Made by a program: the position numbers and the translations under genes
DNA from: Limnohabitans sp. MMS-10A-178
Lineage (GTDB): Bacteria > Pseudomonadota > Gammaproteobacteria > Burkholderiales > Burkholderiaceae_C
DNA: 64,000 nucleotides
Direction: 5' to 3'
NCBI RefSeq assembly: GCF_003063375.1
Contig: NZ_NERY01000002.1
Coordinates: 186,001 to 250,000, forward strand
The notes under the pieces: model-generated
What the model was told of the DNA's origin: nothing
Seen by the model: only the letters and a program-made list of their open reading frames with translations
Database searches by the model: none
Shown: positions 48,945-58,561 of the stretch, piece by piece
How positions within the stretch are numbered: position 1 is the stretch's first letter
Layout of the letters: every line of letters begins with the position of its first letter

Positions 48945-49805
48945 ATGAAACGAAGTGATTTCCGTTTTTTCCATCGTCTGCGCGTGAGATGGGCCGAGAT
49001 AGACATGCAAAAAATTGTTTTCAATGGCCATTACTTGACTTACATCGATACAGCCGTCACGGCATATTGGGGGCGTATTGCGTTGCCCTACGAAACAGCT
49101 TTCCATATATTGGGTGGTGAGTTGTACGTTAAAAAAGCCACCTTGGAATACCATGCCTCAGCGCTCATGGACGATGACTTGAGTGTTGGAATGAAGTGCA
49201 GCAAGCTGGGAAATTCTTCCATGGTTTTTCAGGCTGGAATTTTTCGGGGCGACAAATTACTCATCAGTGGCGAATTGATTTATGTGTTTGCAGACCCTCA
49301 AACACAAACCTCCAAGCCAATTCCTGAAGCCTTACGTCACATCTTGCTCATTTTTGAAGCTGGAGAATCTGTGGTCGATCTCAAAACCGGATCTTGGGCT
49401 GAGTTGCAATCTTTGGCCTCGCCCTTGCGCACCGAAGTATTTGTCAAAGAGCAAGAAATCCCGCCCGAGCTTGAATGGGATGAGCTAGACGCCACGGCAT
49501 TGCACGCAGTTGTTGTCAACAAGCTAGGCCAGGCCGTGGCTACAGGGCGTTTGCTTCAGCCTCAACCCCAAGTGGCTCAAATTGGCCGCATGGCTGTTTC
49601 AAAACCATTGCGCGGTGGCCATCTTGGTCAGAAGGTGGTTGAATCACTCATTGAAGTGGCCAGAAAACGCGGCGATAAAACAGTCATCTTGCACGCCCAA
49701 TGCAGTGCAGAAGGCTTTTACCGCCGATTGGGATTCAAGGCGCATGGCGACATCTTTGACGATGCCGGCATTGATCACATTGAAATGACGCGCCAATTGA
49801 CTTAA
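48945..49805 (+). CDS. fusion of YbgC/FadM-type acyl-CoA thioesterase and GNAT acetyltransferase
   Basis: 286 residues from ATG 48945 (GAGAAAG upstream). Residues 1-~135 are a 4HBT hotdog thioesterase: RVRWAEIDMQKIVFNGHYLTYIDTAVTAYW holds the catalytic Asp region (in parts), ending ISGELIYVFADPQT. Residues ~150-286 are an ElaA-like GNAT: LRTEVFVKEQEIPPELEWDELD, acetyl-CoA loop VSKPLRGGHLGQKVVESL and CSAEGFYRRLGF. Both halves look complete. The frame is open without break through the join. The substrates are unknown; both halves use CoA thioesters. Confidence 0.88.
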   Translation: MKRSDFRFFHRLRVRWAEIDMQKIVFNGHYLTYIDTAVTAYWGRIALPYETAFHILGGELYVKKATLEYHASALMDDDLSVGMKCSKLGNSSMVFQAGIFRGDKLLISGELIYVFADPQTQTSKPIPEALRHILLIFEAGESVVDLKTGSWAELQSLASPLRTEVFVKEQEIPPELEWDELDATALHAVVVNKLGQAVATGRLLQPQPQVAQIGRMAVSKPLRGGHLGQKVVESLIEVARKRGDKTVILHAQCSAEGFYRRLGFKAHGDIFDDAGIDHIEMTRQLT

Positions 49806-50788
49806 ATGTCCTCAAGCAAAGGGTAGGGCAGAGCATAAGGCTGCATGGCGGCCCCTCCTGCTTGTCCTAGATGAAGGGGGTTTTGCATGGCACTGAGTTG
49901 CAATGAAGCAATGCCCCACCATTGGGCCTGCTGGCTTCCTTCTAGCTCCAACTTAGCGGCACTTGAGATCATGCCGCAAGCTTGCTCTGCATCGTCTGAA
50001 GAAAATACTTCTTGACCCACTTGCATGGGCTCATTGCATGAAACTATAAAGGCTCTGCGTTTCAGTGTGCCCCTGAATTGACTTCTGGCCACCACCTCCT
50101 GCCCAGGATAACAACCCTTCTTGAAGCTCACGCCCTCCACAGACTCGTAGTTCAACATTTGCGGCACAAACGCTTCAGATGTTTGAGATTGGACCATGCT
50201 GATGCCAGAAAGTACCTCTGCCATTTGCCAATCTTGAATTGAAATAGGCTTCACAGACTCAGGCTTCAACGGCGTGGCGTTGGAGGTATTGTTTGGGCTG
50301 ATTTGCAAAACGCGAGCCAGTGATCCTGATGCCGACTTAGCGGGGTGCAGTTGGATGAAATAGGATTCAGCTTGTTGGCTAACATGCCAAGGTGGTGCGG
50401 CATGCAATGCAGGGCTGACGTCAGTGGCTGCTTGCCCTAAATAAGCCAAAGTTTGAAAATCAGAAGAGGCGTCTGTTAGCTTGACTTTGGCACGCAACAC
50501 AAACATTGACAAACGCTTGACAGTGGCGGCGATCAAATTTTGATGGCAGACCATCAAATACTTTTCTGAGCTTAGCTTTAAAGCGATGAAGCTGGCTAAA
50601 AGTCTGCCTTTGGCTGAGCAATAGCCAGAAAAGCGGCTTTGACCAACCGGCAGAAGCAAAACATCGTTTGTGAGCTGCCCTTGTAAAAAAGAGCCTGCAT
50701 CGGGCCCTTCGGCCAAAATGAGGCCCCAATCTGAGGGCTCGATCACGCCAGAGGGAGAGAAATTCAGTTGAGGTTCAAGGAGTTCCAT
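49802..50788 (-). CDS. ygfZ: YgfZ/GcvT-like folate-binding protein
   Basis: 328 residues. The signature K-G-C-[FY]-x-G-Q-E is exact in FKKGCYPGQEVVARSQFRG; the conserved Cys lies here. The N-terminal GcvT-like part (DWGLILAEGPDAGSFLQGQLTNDV) is typical. YgfZ/IbaG-class proteins use tetrahydrofolate to support iron-sulfur cluster assembly or repair. It is convergent with the thioesterase fusion gene, their stops overlapping by three bases, and divergent from mltG. Confidence 0.93.
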   Translation of the reverse strand: MELLEPQLNFSPSGVIEPSDWGLILAEGPDAGSFLQGQLTNDVLLLPVGQSRFSGYCSAKGRLLASFIALKLSSEKYLMVCHQNLIAATVKRLSMFVLRAKVKLTDASSDFQTLAYLGQAATDVSPALHAAPPWHVSQQAESYFIQLHPAKSASGSLARVLQISPNNTSNATPLKPESVKPISIQDWQMAEVLSGISMVQSQTSEAFVPQMLNYESVEGVSFKKGCYPGQEVVARSQFRGTLKRRAFIVSCNEPMQVGQEVFSSDDAEQACGMISSAAKLELEGSQQAQWWGIASLQLSAMQNPLHLGQAGGAAMQPYALPYPLLEDI

Positions 50789-50832
50789 CCCTGAATTATG
50801 ATCTCCTCTGAGAAACCCAAAGGATTCAAGGT

Positions 50833-51921
50833 TTGAGCCGCTCTGCCTCCAAAGCTAAAAAGTCAAAATCTTCACGAAAAAACAGTTCGTGGAGAACTTT
50901 TCTGACGCTTACAAGCTTGCTCGCCCTGGTCTTGATGGCGGCCTCCCTTGCTTGGCTGCACATGCCCATGGGCTTCAAACCCAATGCACCTTTGTCGACA
51001 GATATGACATCAGGACAAGTCGCCGATCTGTCCATCGAGCTGGGCACCACGCCCAAAGGAGTTGCTCAGGCCATTGCAAATGCTGGAGCCGATGTTTCTC
51101 CCCAATTGCTCAGTTTGTGGTTTCGTCTTTCAGGACAAGACCGCGCCATCAAGGCCGGCAGTTATGAAATCACGGCAGCCATGTCGCCCAGAACGGTATT
51201 GAACATGCTGGTTCGAGGTGAAGAAAGTTTGCGCAGCCTGACCTTGGTGGAAGGCTGGACCTTCAAGCAATTTAAACAGGCCTTGAGCAAAGCAGACACT
51301 CTCAAGCTCACAACCCAAGGCATGACTGACGCCGAAATCATGAGCCTTTTAGGACGACCCAATGTCCACCCGGAAGGGCGCTTTTATCCCGATACCTACA
51401 CTTATTCCAAAGGATCCACCGACATTGCGGTCATGAAACGCGCATTGAAAGCAATGGACCGTCAATTGGCTGAAGTGTGGTCTAAAAAATCCTCACCACT
51501 AGCGTTAACAAGCTCCGAAGATTTACTCATTCTGGCAAGCATTGTTGAGAAAGAAACGGGACGTGCCAGCGACCGGCCCCTGATCTCTGCTGTGTTTCAC
51601 AATCGGCTCAAAATGGGCATGCGACTGCAAACCGACCCTACAGTCATTTATGGATTGGGCGATGCCTTCGATGGCAATTTGCGCCGCATCGATTTGCGCA
51701 CCGACACACCCTACAACACTTACACCCGTTCAGGCTTGCCGCCCACACCCATTGCCATGCCTGGCAAAGCTGCTTTGAAGGCGGCTCTCGAACCCGCTAA
51801 ATCCAATGCCCTTTATTTTGTAGCCAAGGGTGATGGATCGAGCTACTTCAGCTTGTCACTGAACGAGCACAATCAAGCTGTGAATAAGTATCAGCGTGGT
51901 CTGTCCAAAGAGGGTCAATGA
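50833..51921 (+). CDS. mltG: endolytic murein transglycosylase MltG
   Basis: 362 residues from TTG 50833 (AAGG upstream). A basic N terminus, one membrane anchor (~24-44) and a YceG domain with the catalytic Glu in LLILASIVEKETGRASDRPLISAVF. MltG cuts nascent glycan strands during peptidoglycan synthesis. The closing FVAKGDGSSYFSLSLNEHNQAV is conserved. No ATG precedes the membrane anchor, which supports the TTG start. It is followed 3 bases later by tmk and then holB, the usual order. Confidence 0.95.
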   Translation: MSRSASKAKKSKSSRKNSSWRTFLTLTSLLALVLMAASLAWLHMPMGFKPNAPLSTDMTSGQVADLSIELGTTPKGVAQAIANAGADVSPQLLSLWFRLSGQDRAIKAGSYEITAAMSPRTVLNMLVRGEESLRSLTLVEGWTFKQFKQALSKADTLKLTTQGMTDAEIMSLLGRPNVHPEGRFYPDTYTYSKGSTDIAVMKRALKAMDRQLAEVWSKKSSPLALTSSEDLLILASIVEKETGRASDRPLISAVFHNRLKMGMRLQTDPTVIYGLGDAFDGNLRRIDLRTDTPYNTYTRSGLPPTPIAMPGKAALKAALEPAKSNALYFVAKGDGSSYFSLSLNEHNQAVNKYQRGLSKEGQ

Positions 51922-51924
51922 TTT

Positions 51925-52557
51925 ATGAGTCGATCTTGGTTTATCAGTTTTGAAGGCATTGATGGCGCTGGCAAGTCCACTCACATAGAAGGCTTGGCTC
52001 AGTGGTTCAAAAGCCGTGGTCATGTGGTCACTTTGACGCGTGAGCCTGGCGGAACCCCTTTGGCTGAAAAGTTGAGAGAACTTGCTTTGCACGAATCTAT
52101 GGATTCACTCACAGAAGCATTGATCATGTTTGCGGCCCGAAGAGAGCACTTGGTTCAGGTGATAGAACCCGCCTTGGCCCGTGGTGAAGTGGTTCTTTGT
52201 GATCGATTTACCGATGCCACATTTGCCTACCAAGGGGGCGGCCGCGGATTCGATTGGCAGGTTCTTCAAAACTTGGAGCAAATGGTACAGAAAGTACCAA
52301 ACACAAACTTGCGCCAACCCGATCTCACCATTTGGTTTGACTTGCCACCTGCAGTGGCTGCTCAACGCTTAAGCACAGCCCGCGTGCCTGATAAATTTGA
52401 ATCGCAGCCGCAATCCTTCTTTGAATCTGTGCGTTATGGCTATGCCAAAAGAATGCAAGAATCACCCACCAGATTTGCTCAGATTGCAGCCGATCAAAGC
52501 CGTGAAATGGTGTGGCTTGATGTTGTCAGAGCCATTGAATTGGCATACTCTAAATGA
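51925..52557 (+). CDS. tmk: thymidylate kinase
   Basis: 210 residues. Phosphorylates dTMP to dTDP. P-loop [12 protein letters not shown], the DRx motif in [18 protein letters not shown] and the [10 protein letters not shown] stretch are all present. The [18 protein letters not shown] segment is conserved in bacterial enzymes. It overlaps holB by four bases (ATGA) and follows mltG directly. Confidence 0.97.
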   Translation: MSRSWFISFEGIDGAGKSTHIEGLAQWFKSRGHVVTLTREPGGTPLAEKLRELALHESMDSLTEALIMFAARREHLVQVIEPALARGEVVLCDRFTDATFAYQGGGRGFDWQVLQNLEQMVQKVPNTNLRQPDLTIWFDLPPAVAAQRLSTARVPDKFESQPQSFFESVRYGYAKRMQESPTRFAQIAADQSREMVWLDVVRAIELAYSK

Positions 52558-53558
52558 ATGCATTGGCACCTTGGCTACGCCAACAAAATTTATCCCTGCT
52601 GTCGCAGCAAGGGCATGCTTGGCTTTTGCAAGGGCCGTCTGGACTTGGGCAATATGCATTGGCTTCAGCCATGGTCAGCGCTTGGCTGTGCGAATCTCCA
52701 AACGCTTTGATCCAGGGTGCGTGCGGTCAATGCGGCAGTTGTCACGCCCTCAGCGTGCACACGCATGCAGACTTGTTTGTGCTGATGCCAGAAACCATTT
52801 TGTTGGAGTTGGGATGGCCTCTCAGCGAAAAGGCACAATCAGAAATAGACAATAAAAGCCGAAAACCCAGCAAAGAAATTCGGATCGATGCCATGCGAGA
52901 TGCCATCGAGTTTTCGCAAAGAACCAATGCGCGCGGGCGAGGCAAAGCAGTCTTGGTATTTCCAGCTGAGCGCATGAACCATGTCACGGCCAATGCACTG
53001 CTCAAAACTTTAGAAGAACCCCCAGGTGATGTGAAGTTTGTCTTGGCCACAGAATCTGCACATCAGTTGTTGCCCACCATTCGCAGTCGTTGTTTGATTC
53101 ACACCATGATTTGGCCCTCGACATCCGAAGCACTCACATGGCTTGAGTCGCAGGGTATTTCAAATGAAGATTCGATCACGATGCTGAAAGCAGCGGGCGG
53201 GCGGCCCGATGAAGTTCTGAGGCAACAAAATTTAGGTCAGTCAGTGAAATGGTGGTCGCAATTTCCACGCGCCATGCTTTCGGGAGATGCTTCATTTTGT
53301 GCAGACTTTCCCCCATCAGAAGTGATCGATGCATTGCAAAAACTTTGTCATGATTTGATGATGCAACAAACCCAAGCGCCTTTGCGGTACTTCAATGAGG
53401 CAGATTTACCCAAACTCAAGATATCTTCTGCGAAGCTAAGCGCTTGGTTCAAACGGCTTGCGCAAGCTGCAAAAACGTCTGAACACCCTTTCAATGCGGG
53501 TCTCATGCTTGAGGCTTTGTGCTCTGAAGCACGTGAAATCATGAACAGCCCATCCTAG
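52554..53558 (+). CDS. holB: DNA polymerase III delta prime subunit
   Basis: 334 residues. Clamp-loader subunit: [11 protein letters not shown] at the start, the zinc-binding Cys cluster around [19 protein letters not shown] (first Cys slightly upstream), the sensor region [20 protein letters not shown] and SRCLIHTM. The P-loop region is degenerate ([13 protein letters not shown], without the GKT Lys), as in other delta prime subunits that do not hydrolyse ATP. tatD follows by one base. Confidence 0.95.
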   Translation: MNALAPWLRQQNLSLLSQQGHAWLLQGPSGLGQYALASAMVSAWLCESPNALIQGACGQCGSCHALSVHTHADLFVLMPETILLELGWPLSEKAQSEIDNKSRKPSKEIRIDAMRDAIEFSQRTNARGRGKAVLVFPAERMNHVTANALLKTLEEPPGDVKFVLATESAHQLLPTIRSRCLIHTMIWPSTSEALTWLESQGISNEDSITMLKAAGGRPDEVLRQQNLGQSVKWWSQFPRAMLSGDASFCADFPPSEVIDALQKLCHDLMMQQTQAPLRYFNEADLPKLKISSAKLSAWFKRLAQAAKTSEHPFNAGLMLEALCSEAREIMNSPS

Positions 53559-53559
53559 T

Positions 53560-54372
53560 ATGTACACCGATTCACATTGCCACCTTTCATTTCCAGAACT
53601 GGTTTCCCAACTGCCAGAAATTCGCAAAAGTATGTTGGAGGCTCAAGTGAGCCGTGCACTTTGCATTTGCACCACCATGGAAGAATTTGACCAAGTTCAC
53701 AACTTGGCCATGTCACACAACAATTTCTGGAGCACCGTTGGTGTTCACCCAGACAATGAAGATATCTATGAGCCCAGCGTTCAAGACTTGCTTATCAAAG
53801 CCAAGCTGCCACGGGTCATTGCGGTTGGTGAAACTGGGCTCGACTATTACCAAATGGAAGAGCGCAAAGGCGGCCGTACCATTGACGATATGGATTGGCA
53901 AAGAGATCGTTTTAGAACTCATATCCGTGCAGCACAACAAGCGCAGCTGCCCTTGGTCATTCACACGCGCTCCTCTTCAGATGACACCATCAGAATCTTG
54001 AAGGAGGAGGGCGAAGTAGGGGATTCAAACAGCGCTGGCGGCGTTTTTCACTGCTTCACAGAAACACAGGCTGTGGCTAAGGCTGCATTGGATTTGGGCT
54101 TCTACATCTCTTTTTCAGGCATTTTGACCTTCAAAACCGCTCAAGATTTGAGAGATGTGGCGGCTTGGGTTCCGCTCGATCGTCTATTGATTGAAACCGA
54201 TAGCCCTTATTTGGCTCCCGTTCCATACCGCGGCAAGACCAATAATCCCTCGTATGTACCCTATGTGGCCAAAATTTTGGCTGAGTTAAGGGGCATGACA
54301 CCAGAGCAAATGGGTGAACTTACGAGCCTCAATTTTGACCGTCTTTTTTCAAAGATCCACGCCCATGTTTAG
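53560..54372 (+). CDS. tatD: TatD family metal-dependent hydrolase
   Basis: 270 residues. Metal-binding starts with DSHCHL (His-x-His), then Glu of GETGLDYY, His of PLVIHTR, His of FHCFTE and Asp of LLIETDSPYLAPVPYRGKTN. Members are 3'-5' DNases that act in DNA repair and turnover. This is the YcfH-type form usually found after holB. The ankyrin gene start overlaps its last eight bases. Confidence 0.96.
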   Translation: MYTDSHCHLSFPELVSQLPEIRKSMLEAQVSRALCICTTMEEFDQVHNLAMSHNNFWSTVGVHPDNEDIYEPSVQDLLIKAKLPRVIAVGETGLDYYQMEERKGGRTIDDMDWQRDRFRTHIRAAQQAQLPLVIHTRSSSDDTIRILKEEGEVGDSNSAGGVFHCFTETQAVAKAALDLGFYISFSGILTFKTAQDLRDVAAWVPLDRLLIETDSPYLAPVPYRGKTNNPSYVPYVAKILAELRGMTPEQMGELTSLNFDRLFSKIHAHV

Positions 54373-55063
54373 GCCCATCCTTAACCTCATAATATACTTT
54401 AATAAAGTATTAAAATATGTTGTTTTATATACTTTTATTTCATTTTTATTTCCTGCAACTGCAGGTTCTTACGAAGACTTTTTCAAGGCCATTCGAAACG
54501 ATGAAGTTAAAGTAGTTTCTAACTTATTGACCCGAGGTTTTGACCCCAATACGGTGAGTTTGAACGCAGAACCGGCCATTCTGTTGTGCCTTATTCACGA
54601 CTCACTCAAAACTTTTGAATTGATTGCCAAACATCCAAAGACGCAATTGAATGTTCGCAATGCGCACAGTGAGACTGCCTTGATGTTGGTGAGTTTGAGG
54701 GGCTACACGCAGCTGGCAAAGTTGCTGGTCAGCCGGCAAGCAGACATCAATCATACGGGCTGGACGCCATTGCATTACGCGGCTACAGGCGGCCATGTCG
54801 AAATTATTCAATTGCTTCTAGATGAAAGTGCCTACATTGATGCCGAATCGCCCAATGGGAGCACGCCTTTGATGATGGCTGCACGATACGGCAACGCCAA
54901 GTCAGTGCAATTGTTGCTGAATGAAGGTGCTGATTTCGAGGTCAAGAATCAATTGGGCTTGACTGCGCTTGACTTTGCGATACAAGGGAAACGTCCTGAA
55001 GCCATCAAGTTATTGGAAACAGCCATGAAGTTGGCCAACAGTGATTCAAATCGAACAAAGTAG
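54365..55063 (+). CDS. exported ankyrin-repeat protein
   Basis: About 232 residues from ATG 54365, which overlaps tatD. Residues 1-34 form a long signal peptide (LKYVVLYTFISFLFPATAG), followed by about five ankyrin repeats: SYEDFFKAIRNDEVKVVSNLL, NAHSETALMLVSLRGYTQLAKLLV, GWTPLHYAATGGHVEIIQLLL, NGSTPLMMAARYGNAKSVQLLL and LGLTALDFAIQGKRPEAIKLL. Function unknown; secreted or periplasmic ankyrin proteins usually bind a partner protein. The signal-peptide coding region is far more AT-rich than the neighbours (about 54380-54460) and holds a perfect 17-base palindrome. Confidence 0.85.
   Translation: MFRPILNLIIYFNKVLKYVVLYTFISFLFPATAGSYEDFFKAIRNDEVKVVSNLLTRGFDPNTVSLNAEPAILLCLIHDSLKTFELIAKHPKTQLNVRNAHSETALMLVSLRGYTQLAKLLVSRQADINHTGWTPLHYAATGGHVEIIQLLLDESAYIDAESPNGSTPLMMAARYGNAKSVQLLLNEGADFEVKNQLGLTALDFAIQGKRPEAIKLLETAMKLANSDSNRTK
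54394..54410. promoter_or_regulatory. 17-base palindrome in the ankyrin-gene leader
   Basis: ATACTTTA (54394-54401) and TAAAGTAT (54403-54410) are perfect inverted arms around a single A, inside the signal-peptide coding sequence. The surrounding 80 bases are very AT-rich and could contain a promoter. A regulator site is possible. Confidence 0.3.
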
Positions 55064-55081
55064 ATTCAAGAGTCATTATTA

Positions 55082-55114
55082 ACTTTACACGATGTATATT
55101 ATGTTAAGTAAAGT
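55082..55114. other. AT-rich inverted repeat between convergent genes
   Basis: ACTTTAC (55082-55088) and GTAAAGT (55108-55114) form a perfect seven-base inverted repeat with a 19-base loop, in the 100-base space between the ankyrin gene and the convergent penicillin acylase gene. There is no long T-run on either side, so it is only a weak terminator candidate. Confidence 0.3.
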
Positions 55115-55163
55115 CTGTGTGGCAAAACATAGCTTGAAAAAAACCACCCCACCTAGCAAATGA

Positions 55164-57644
55164 TCATGGAACAAGTTGCAGTATTTGAGTCGGCCCAGTA
55201 GTTCCCATTCTCAAAGGTCGATACTTAACCTGTCCCCATTCGTCTTTCATGTCTTTGTAACGAGGCGAAAAAGGATGGCCACTTTGACCGGTCTGGTAAA
55301 TGAAGCCAGACTCATCCAAATTAGCCAAGTCATAAACCGCTCTTAAAGACGCAGCATGCCGACTTGCAAAAGGCACAGTGCTACTGCTAGTCCAATATTG
55401 ACCCACATTGACCGTGAAGTTGTCTCCGGCACTCGGTACTGAAACATCAAAAAATGGCGCCAATGCTTTGACATTGCCAAAAGGTTTGTGTGTACTGAGG
55501 GCCGGATGAGCACGGCCCCATGTCCATTCAGCTACGTCAGAGCCCTGCATTACCACAATTTTGTCTAAAGCAGAGTCAAGCGACTTGTTCATCAAAGCTT
55601 GGCAACCCGCTTCACCACACCAAGATTTATCTTGCGAAGCCAGCACACCCTCAATGGCTGGGCGAAATGCTCGCTTTCCAAACAAGGCCTTAAATCGAGT
55701 TTCTCCCAATTTTGGAATCAAGATGGCTCTTGTAACTTCATCAATCCAAACGGCATAGATCAATGCGCCTGCTGAATCTGCCGTCATGTCGCCTTTGAAA
55801 GACTTCAACAAAGGCAGTGCCTCAGGTGCCTTGGCATGATCTGACTTCAAGCTTTGTAAATATGGGATCAAACGAACAGCCGCCAGTGAGTGAACGTCGG
55901 CTTGCATACTCTTCATTTGATTGGCATCAAACTTGGATCCAGCACTCATCAATTGAGCAATACGGTCAAATCTCTCTGGTCCTGTCCAGTCATTGGTTAA
56001 AAATTGAGCGTAGCCTGGTGGCAGAATTTTTTGGTTGGCGGTAGCATGCCATCCGCGTTTTTCAATGTCAGCTTGTGACACCTCCGGCGTTTGCTCATAT
56101 GGAATCCAAGACTGCCAATCGTATTGACTCATCCAACCAGGCGCAGGCACCATGCCTTGCAAATCGTGAGCAGCTGAACGCACAGGCACTTTGCCCGCAG
56201 CTTTGAACAAAACATTTCCTTGTGTGTCTGCCATCACCACACTTTGCATGGGCGAGTGATTTTTGGAAAAGGCCTGACGCAACTCGGCTACAGAACTTGC
56301 TAAGTTGGCCTCCATGCCTGCCACCACGGTTTGGTTATCAGCGTCCAAAGCGGTCCAGCGCAATGAAATAGCGTATTTGTCTTTGTTCAAAAACTGAGCG
56401 TAGGCAGGTTGTACATCGGAAATAACGGGGCCGTGCCGTGTCGAGCGAACCTTGATCGTGACGTTCTCCTGCCCCTTCACTTTGATCACTTCGTCTCGAA
56501 TTTCAAAAGCCTGCACACCAGTTGGCGTGCGATAACTGTCCTTGCCTTCCAAAGCTTCCAAGTACAAGTCTTGAACATCTGGTGCGGTGTTTGTAAAGCC
56601 CCATGCAGCCTTGCTGGTTCGACCTAAAACCACAAAAGGCAAACCAGGCAAAGTGGCACCCACCACATCCAAAGCTGGATGCGCTTGGCCATCGGCAAAT
56701 TGTCCGGCTGGTGCATGCAAACCTGCAAAGTACCAAACCGCAGGTGCGCTCAAGCCCAAATGTGGATCATTGGCAAGCAGTGGCATACCAGAGCGCGTAT
56801 TGCTGCCCGGAACAACCCAATTGTTACTGCCCTTGCCTTCCAGCACGCCCACATCCAAGGTACTTGAAGCTAAAAGTTGTTGATTCGCATTAGCTTTGCT
56901 TTGTGGAGATGTCTCTTTTTTATAAACATCCAAGTTTTGGTAGAGCGCAGCAATATCCACTTTGGAGCCGCGCGATTCACCAGGATATGGGGGCATCAGC
57001 TTCCAGAGGTCCTCGGTTGTCAAGGTTTGTGCCGCCATGAGCCGTGCAAACTCATTGCCCCAGTTGCCACCCAAATCAAGCGCCATCATGAGTGCCCAGC
57101 CCACGCTGTCGACCGCCGTCCAAGGCTTCAATGACTTTGTTGGATTGATACCCAAGATGACAAACTCAGGTGCCCGCCACTGCTCGCTGGCATAGCCCGC
57201 CTGCACACCTTCCGCATAAGCTTCAAGCGCCTTTTGCACATGAACTGGCAACTTGTCAAACTGAGCTTGTGCGGCTTTCATGATGCCCAAAGTACGCATC
57301 AATTTGTCTGTTTCTAATGTAGTCGCACCAAGCCATTCGGACAATTCTCCGTGCATCACTTGGCGGTTGAAAGCCAATTGCCAACCCCGCTCCTGCGCAT
57401 GAACATAGCCGATTGCTCGCCACGCATCCATGGGATTGGAGGCATGAATGTGGGTGACATCGGAGGCATCTCGCTTGATTTCAACGCCAGAATTTAAGAG
57501 GGGCAATTGTTGGCTGCCTGAAAGCGGCGCCATGGATCGAAGCAAATAAACCTGAAACGCGCCCAATCCAGTTAAGGCGAGCAACACAAGTGCCAAAACG
57601 GCAATCAGAAACCAACGGACCCAGCTAATTTTTTTCTTTGCCAT
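55164..57644 (-). CDS. penicillin acylase family protein (Ntn hydrolase)
   Basis: 826 residues from ATG 57644. An N-terminal membrane anchor or signal (~10-33) leads to an alpha part, then the likely autocleavage site Gly272-Ser273 in EGKGSNNWVVPGSN; Ser273 would become the N-terminal nucleophile of the beta chain. LLANDPHLGLSAPAVWYFAGLHAP and the later LRWTALDADNQT and FRPAIEGVL stretches are typical of the family. Members cleave penicillin side chains, N-acyl homoserine lactones and other amides in the periplasm. The start shares one base with the ldcA stop (TAATG). Confidence 0.92.
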   Translation of the reverse strand: MAKKKISWVRWFLIAVLALVLLALTGLGAFQVYLLRSMAPLSGSQQLPLLNSGVEIKRDASDVTHIHASNPMDAWRAIGYVHAQERGWQLAFNRQVMHGELSEWLGATTLETDKLMRTLGIMKAAQAQFDKLPVHVQKALEAYAEGVQAGYASEQWRAPEFVILGINPTKSLKPWTAVDSVGWALMMALDLGGNWGNEFARLMAAQTLTTEDLWKLMPPYPGESRGSKVDIAALYQNLDVYKKETSPQSKANANQQLLASSTLDVGVLEGKGSNNWVVPGSNTRSGMPLLANDPHLGLSAPAVWYFAGLHAPAGQFADGQAHPALDVVGATLPGLPFVVLGRTSKAAWGFTNTAPDVQDLYLEALEGKDSYRTPTGVQAFEIRDEVIKVKGQENVTIKVRSTRHGPVISDVQPAYAQFLNKDKYAISLRWTALDADNQTVVAGMEANLASSVAELRQAFSKNHSPMQSVVMADTQGNVLFKAAGKVPVRSAAHDLQGMVPAPGWMSQYDWQSWIPYEQTPEVSQADIEKRGWHATANQKILPPGYAQFLTNDWTGPERFDRIAQLMSAGSKFDANQMKSMQADVHSLAAVRLIPYLQSLKSDHAKAPEALPLLKSFKGDMTADSAGALIYAVWIDEVTRAILIPKLGETRFKALFGKRAFRPAIEGVLASQDKSWCGEAGCQALMNKSLDSALDKIVVMQGSDVAEWTWGRAHPALSTHKPFGNVKALAPFFDVSVPSAGDNFTVNVGQYWTSSSTVPFASRHAASLRAVYDLANLDESGFIYQTGQSGHPFSPRYKDMKDEWGQVKYRPLRMGTTGPTQILQLVP

Positions 57645-58561
57645 TACACATGGCCCCACACTAAAAAGGCATCTCGACCGTCTGTGGCGAGGTCAACTTT
57701 GGCACCGATGGGCAAAATCACTTTGGTGGCAACATGGCCAAAAGGCAGACCTGTTAAAACGGGTGTTTTGAGCTGAGACCGCAGCCGCTCTATCACGGTG
57801 TGAAGCTTGAAGCCTTTGTCGTGCGTGACCAATTTGTAGGAAGTGAATTGACCGAACACAATTGCTTTTTGCTGCTTCAACACGCCAGCATTGAACAATT
57901 GCGTCAGCATGCGTTCAATTTTGTAAGGGTGCTCACCCACATCTTCTAAAAATAAAACGCCACCTTTGACCATCGGGAGGTAAGGGGTGCCCAAGAGAGA
58001 TGTCAGAACCGCTAAATTGCCACCCCACAAAACAGCGTCATTGACTTTCACAGAAGGTAGCATGGGCGATGAGGGCGTTGAAGGCATGCGCCAACCTGTG
58101 CCCTCCCCTTGCTCCAAACACAAATCATCAAAGCAGGCTTGCATGATTTCATCGGGCTCACTTTCAGGGCCAAAGTCTTCGCCAAGCGCGGGACCTTGCC
58201 AAGTTATTCGCTGAGTTTTGGCATATACCGCTAATTGAAAAGCGGTGAAGTCACTCAAGCCCACAAATTGAGTTCCCTTGTCAACGGCTTTGGCAATGCT
58301 TTTGAAAGGCAATTGGGTTAACAAACGTGTCAAGCCATAGCCACCTCTTGAGATCATGGCAATGTTGGCACCACTGGCGCAGGCTCTCTCAATGGCTTTC
58401 AAGCGAGTGTCGTCATCACCTGCAAACCGCATGTGACTGCTTAAGGCATCGGCGTCAATTTCAACTTCATGGCCTTGAGCTCGTAATCGCTTGAGCCCTC
58501 TTTTGAATGCTGCCTTGTCGCGAACGGCGCTGGAAGGTGAAAAAATATAAATGTGACTCAT
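57644..58561 (-). CDS. ldcA: muramoyltetrapeptide LD-carboxypeptidase (S66 family)
   Basis: 305 residues. Cuts the terminal D-Ala from muramyl tetrapeptides during murein recycling in the cytoplasm. SRGGYGLTRLL (~71-81) is followed by the nucleophile Ser103 in FVGLSDFTAF; the Glu of FLEDVGEHPYKIERML and the His of LPFGHVATKVILPIGA complete the triad. No signal peptide. It overlaps the upstream fusion gene by four bases and the acylase gene by one, so all three are translationally coupled. MccF-type immunity proteins share this fold, but the motifs favour LdcA. Confidence 0.93.
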   Translation of the reverse strand: MSHIYIFSPSSAVRDKAAFKRGLKRLRAQGHEVEIDADALSSHMRFAGDDDTRLKAIERACASGANIAMISRGGYGLTRLLTQLPFKSIAKAVDKGTQFVGLSDFTAFQLAVYAKTQRITWQGPALGEDFGPESEPDEIMQACFDDLCLEQGEGTGWRMPSTPSSPMLPSVKVNDAVLWGGNLAVLTSLLGTPYLPMVKGGVLFLEDVGEHPYKIERMLTQLFNAGVLKQQKAIVFGQFTSYKLVTHDKGFKLHTVIERLRSQLKTPVLTGLPFGHVATKVILPIGAKVDLATDGRDAFLVWGHV

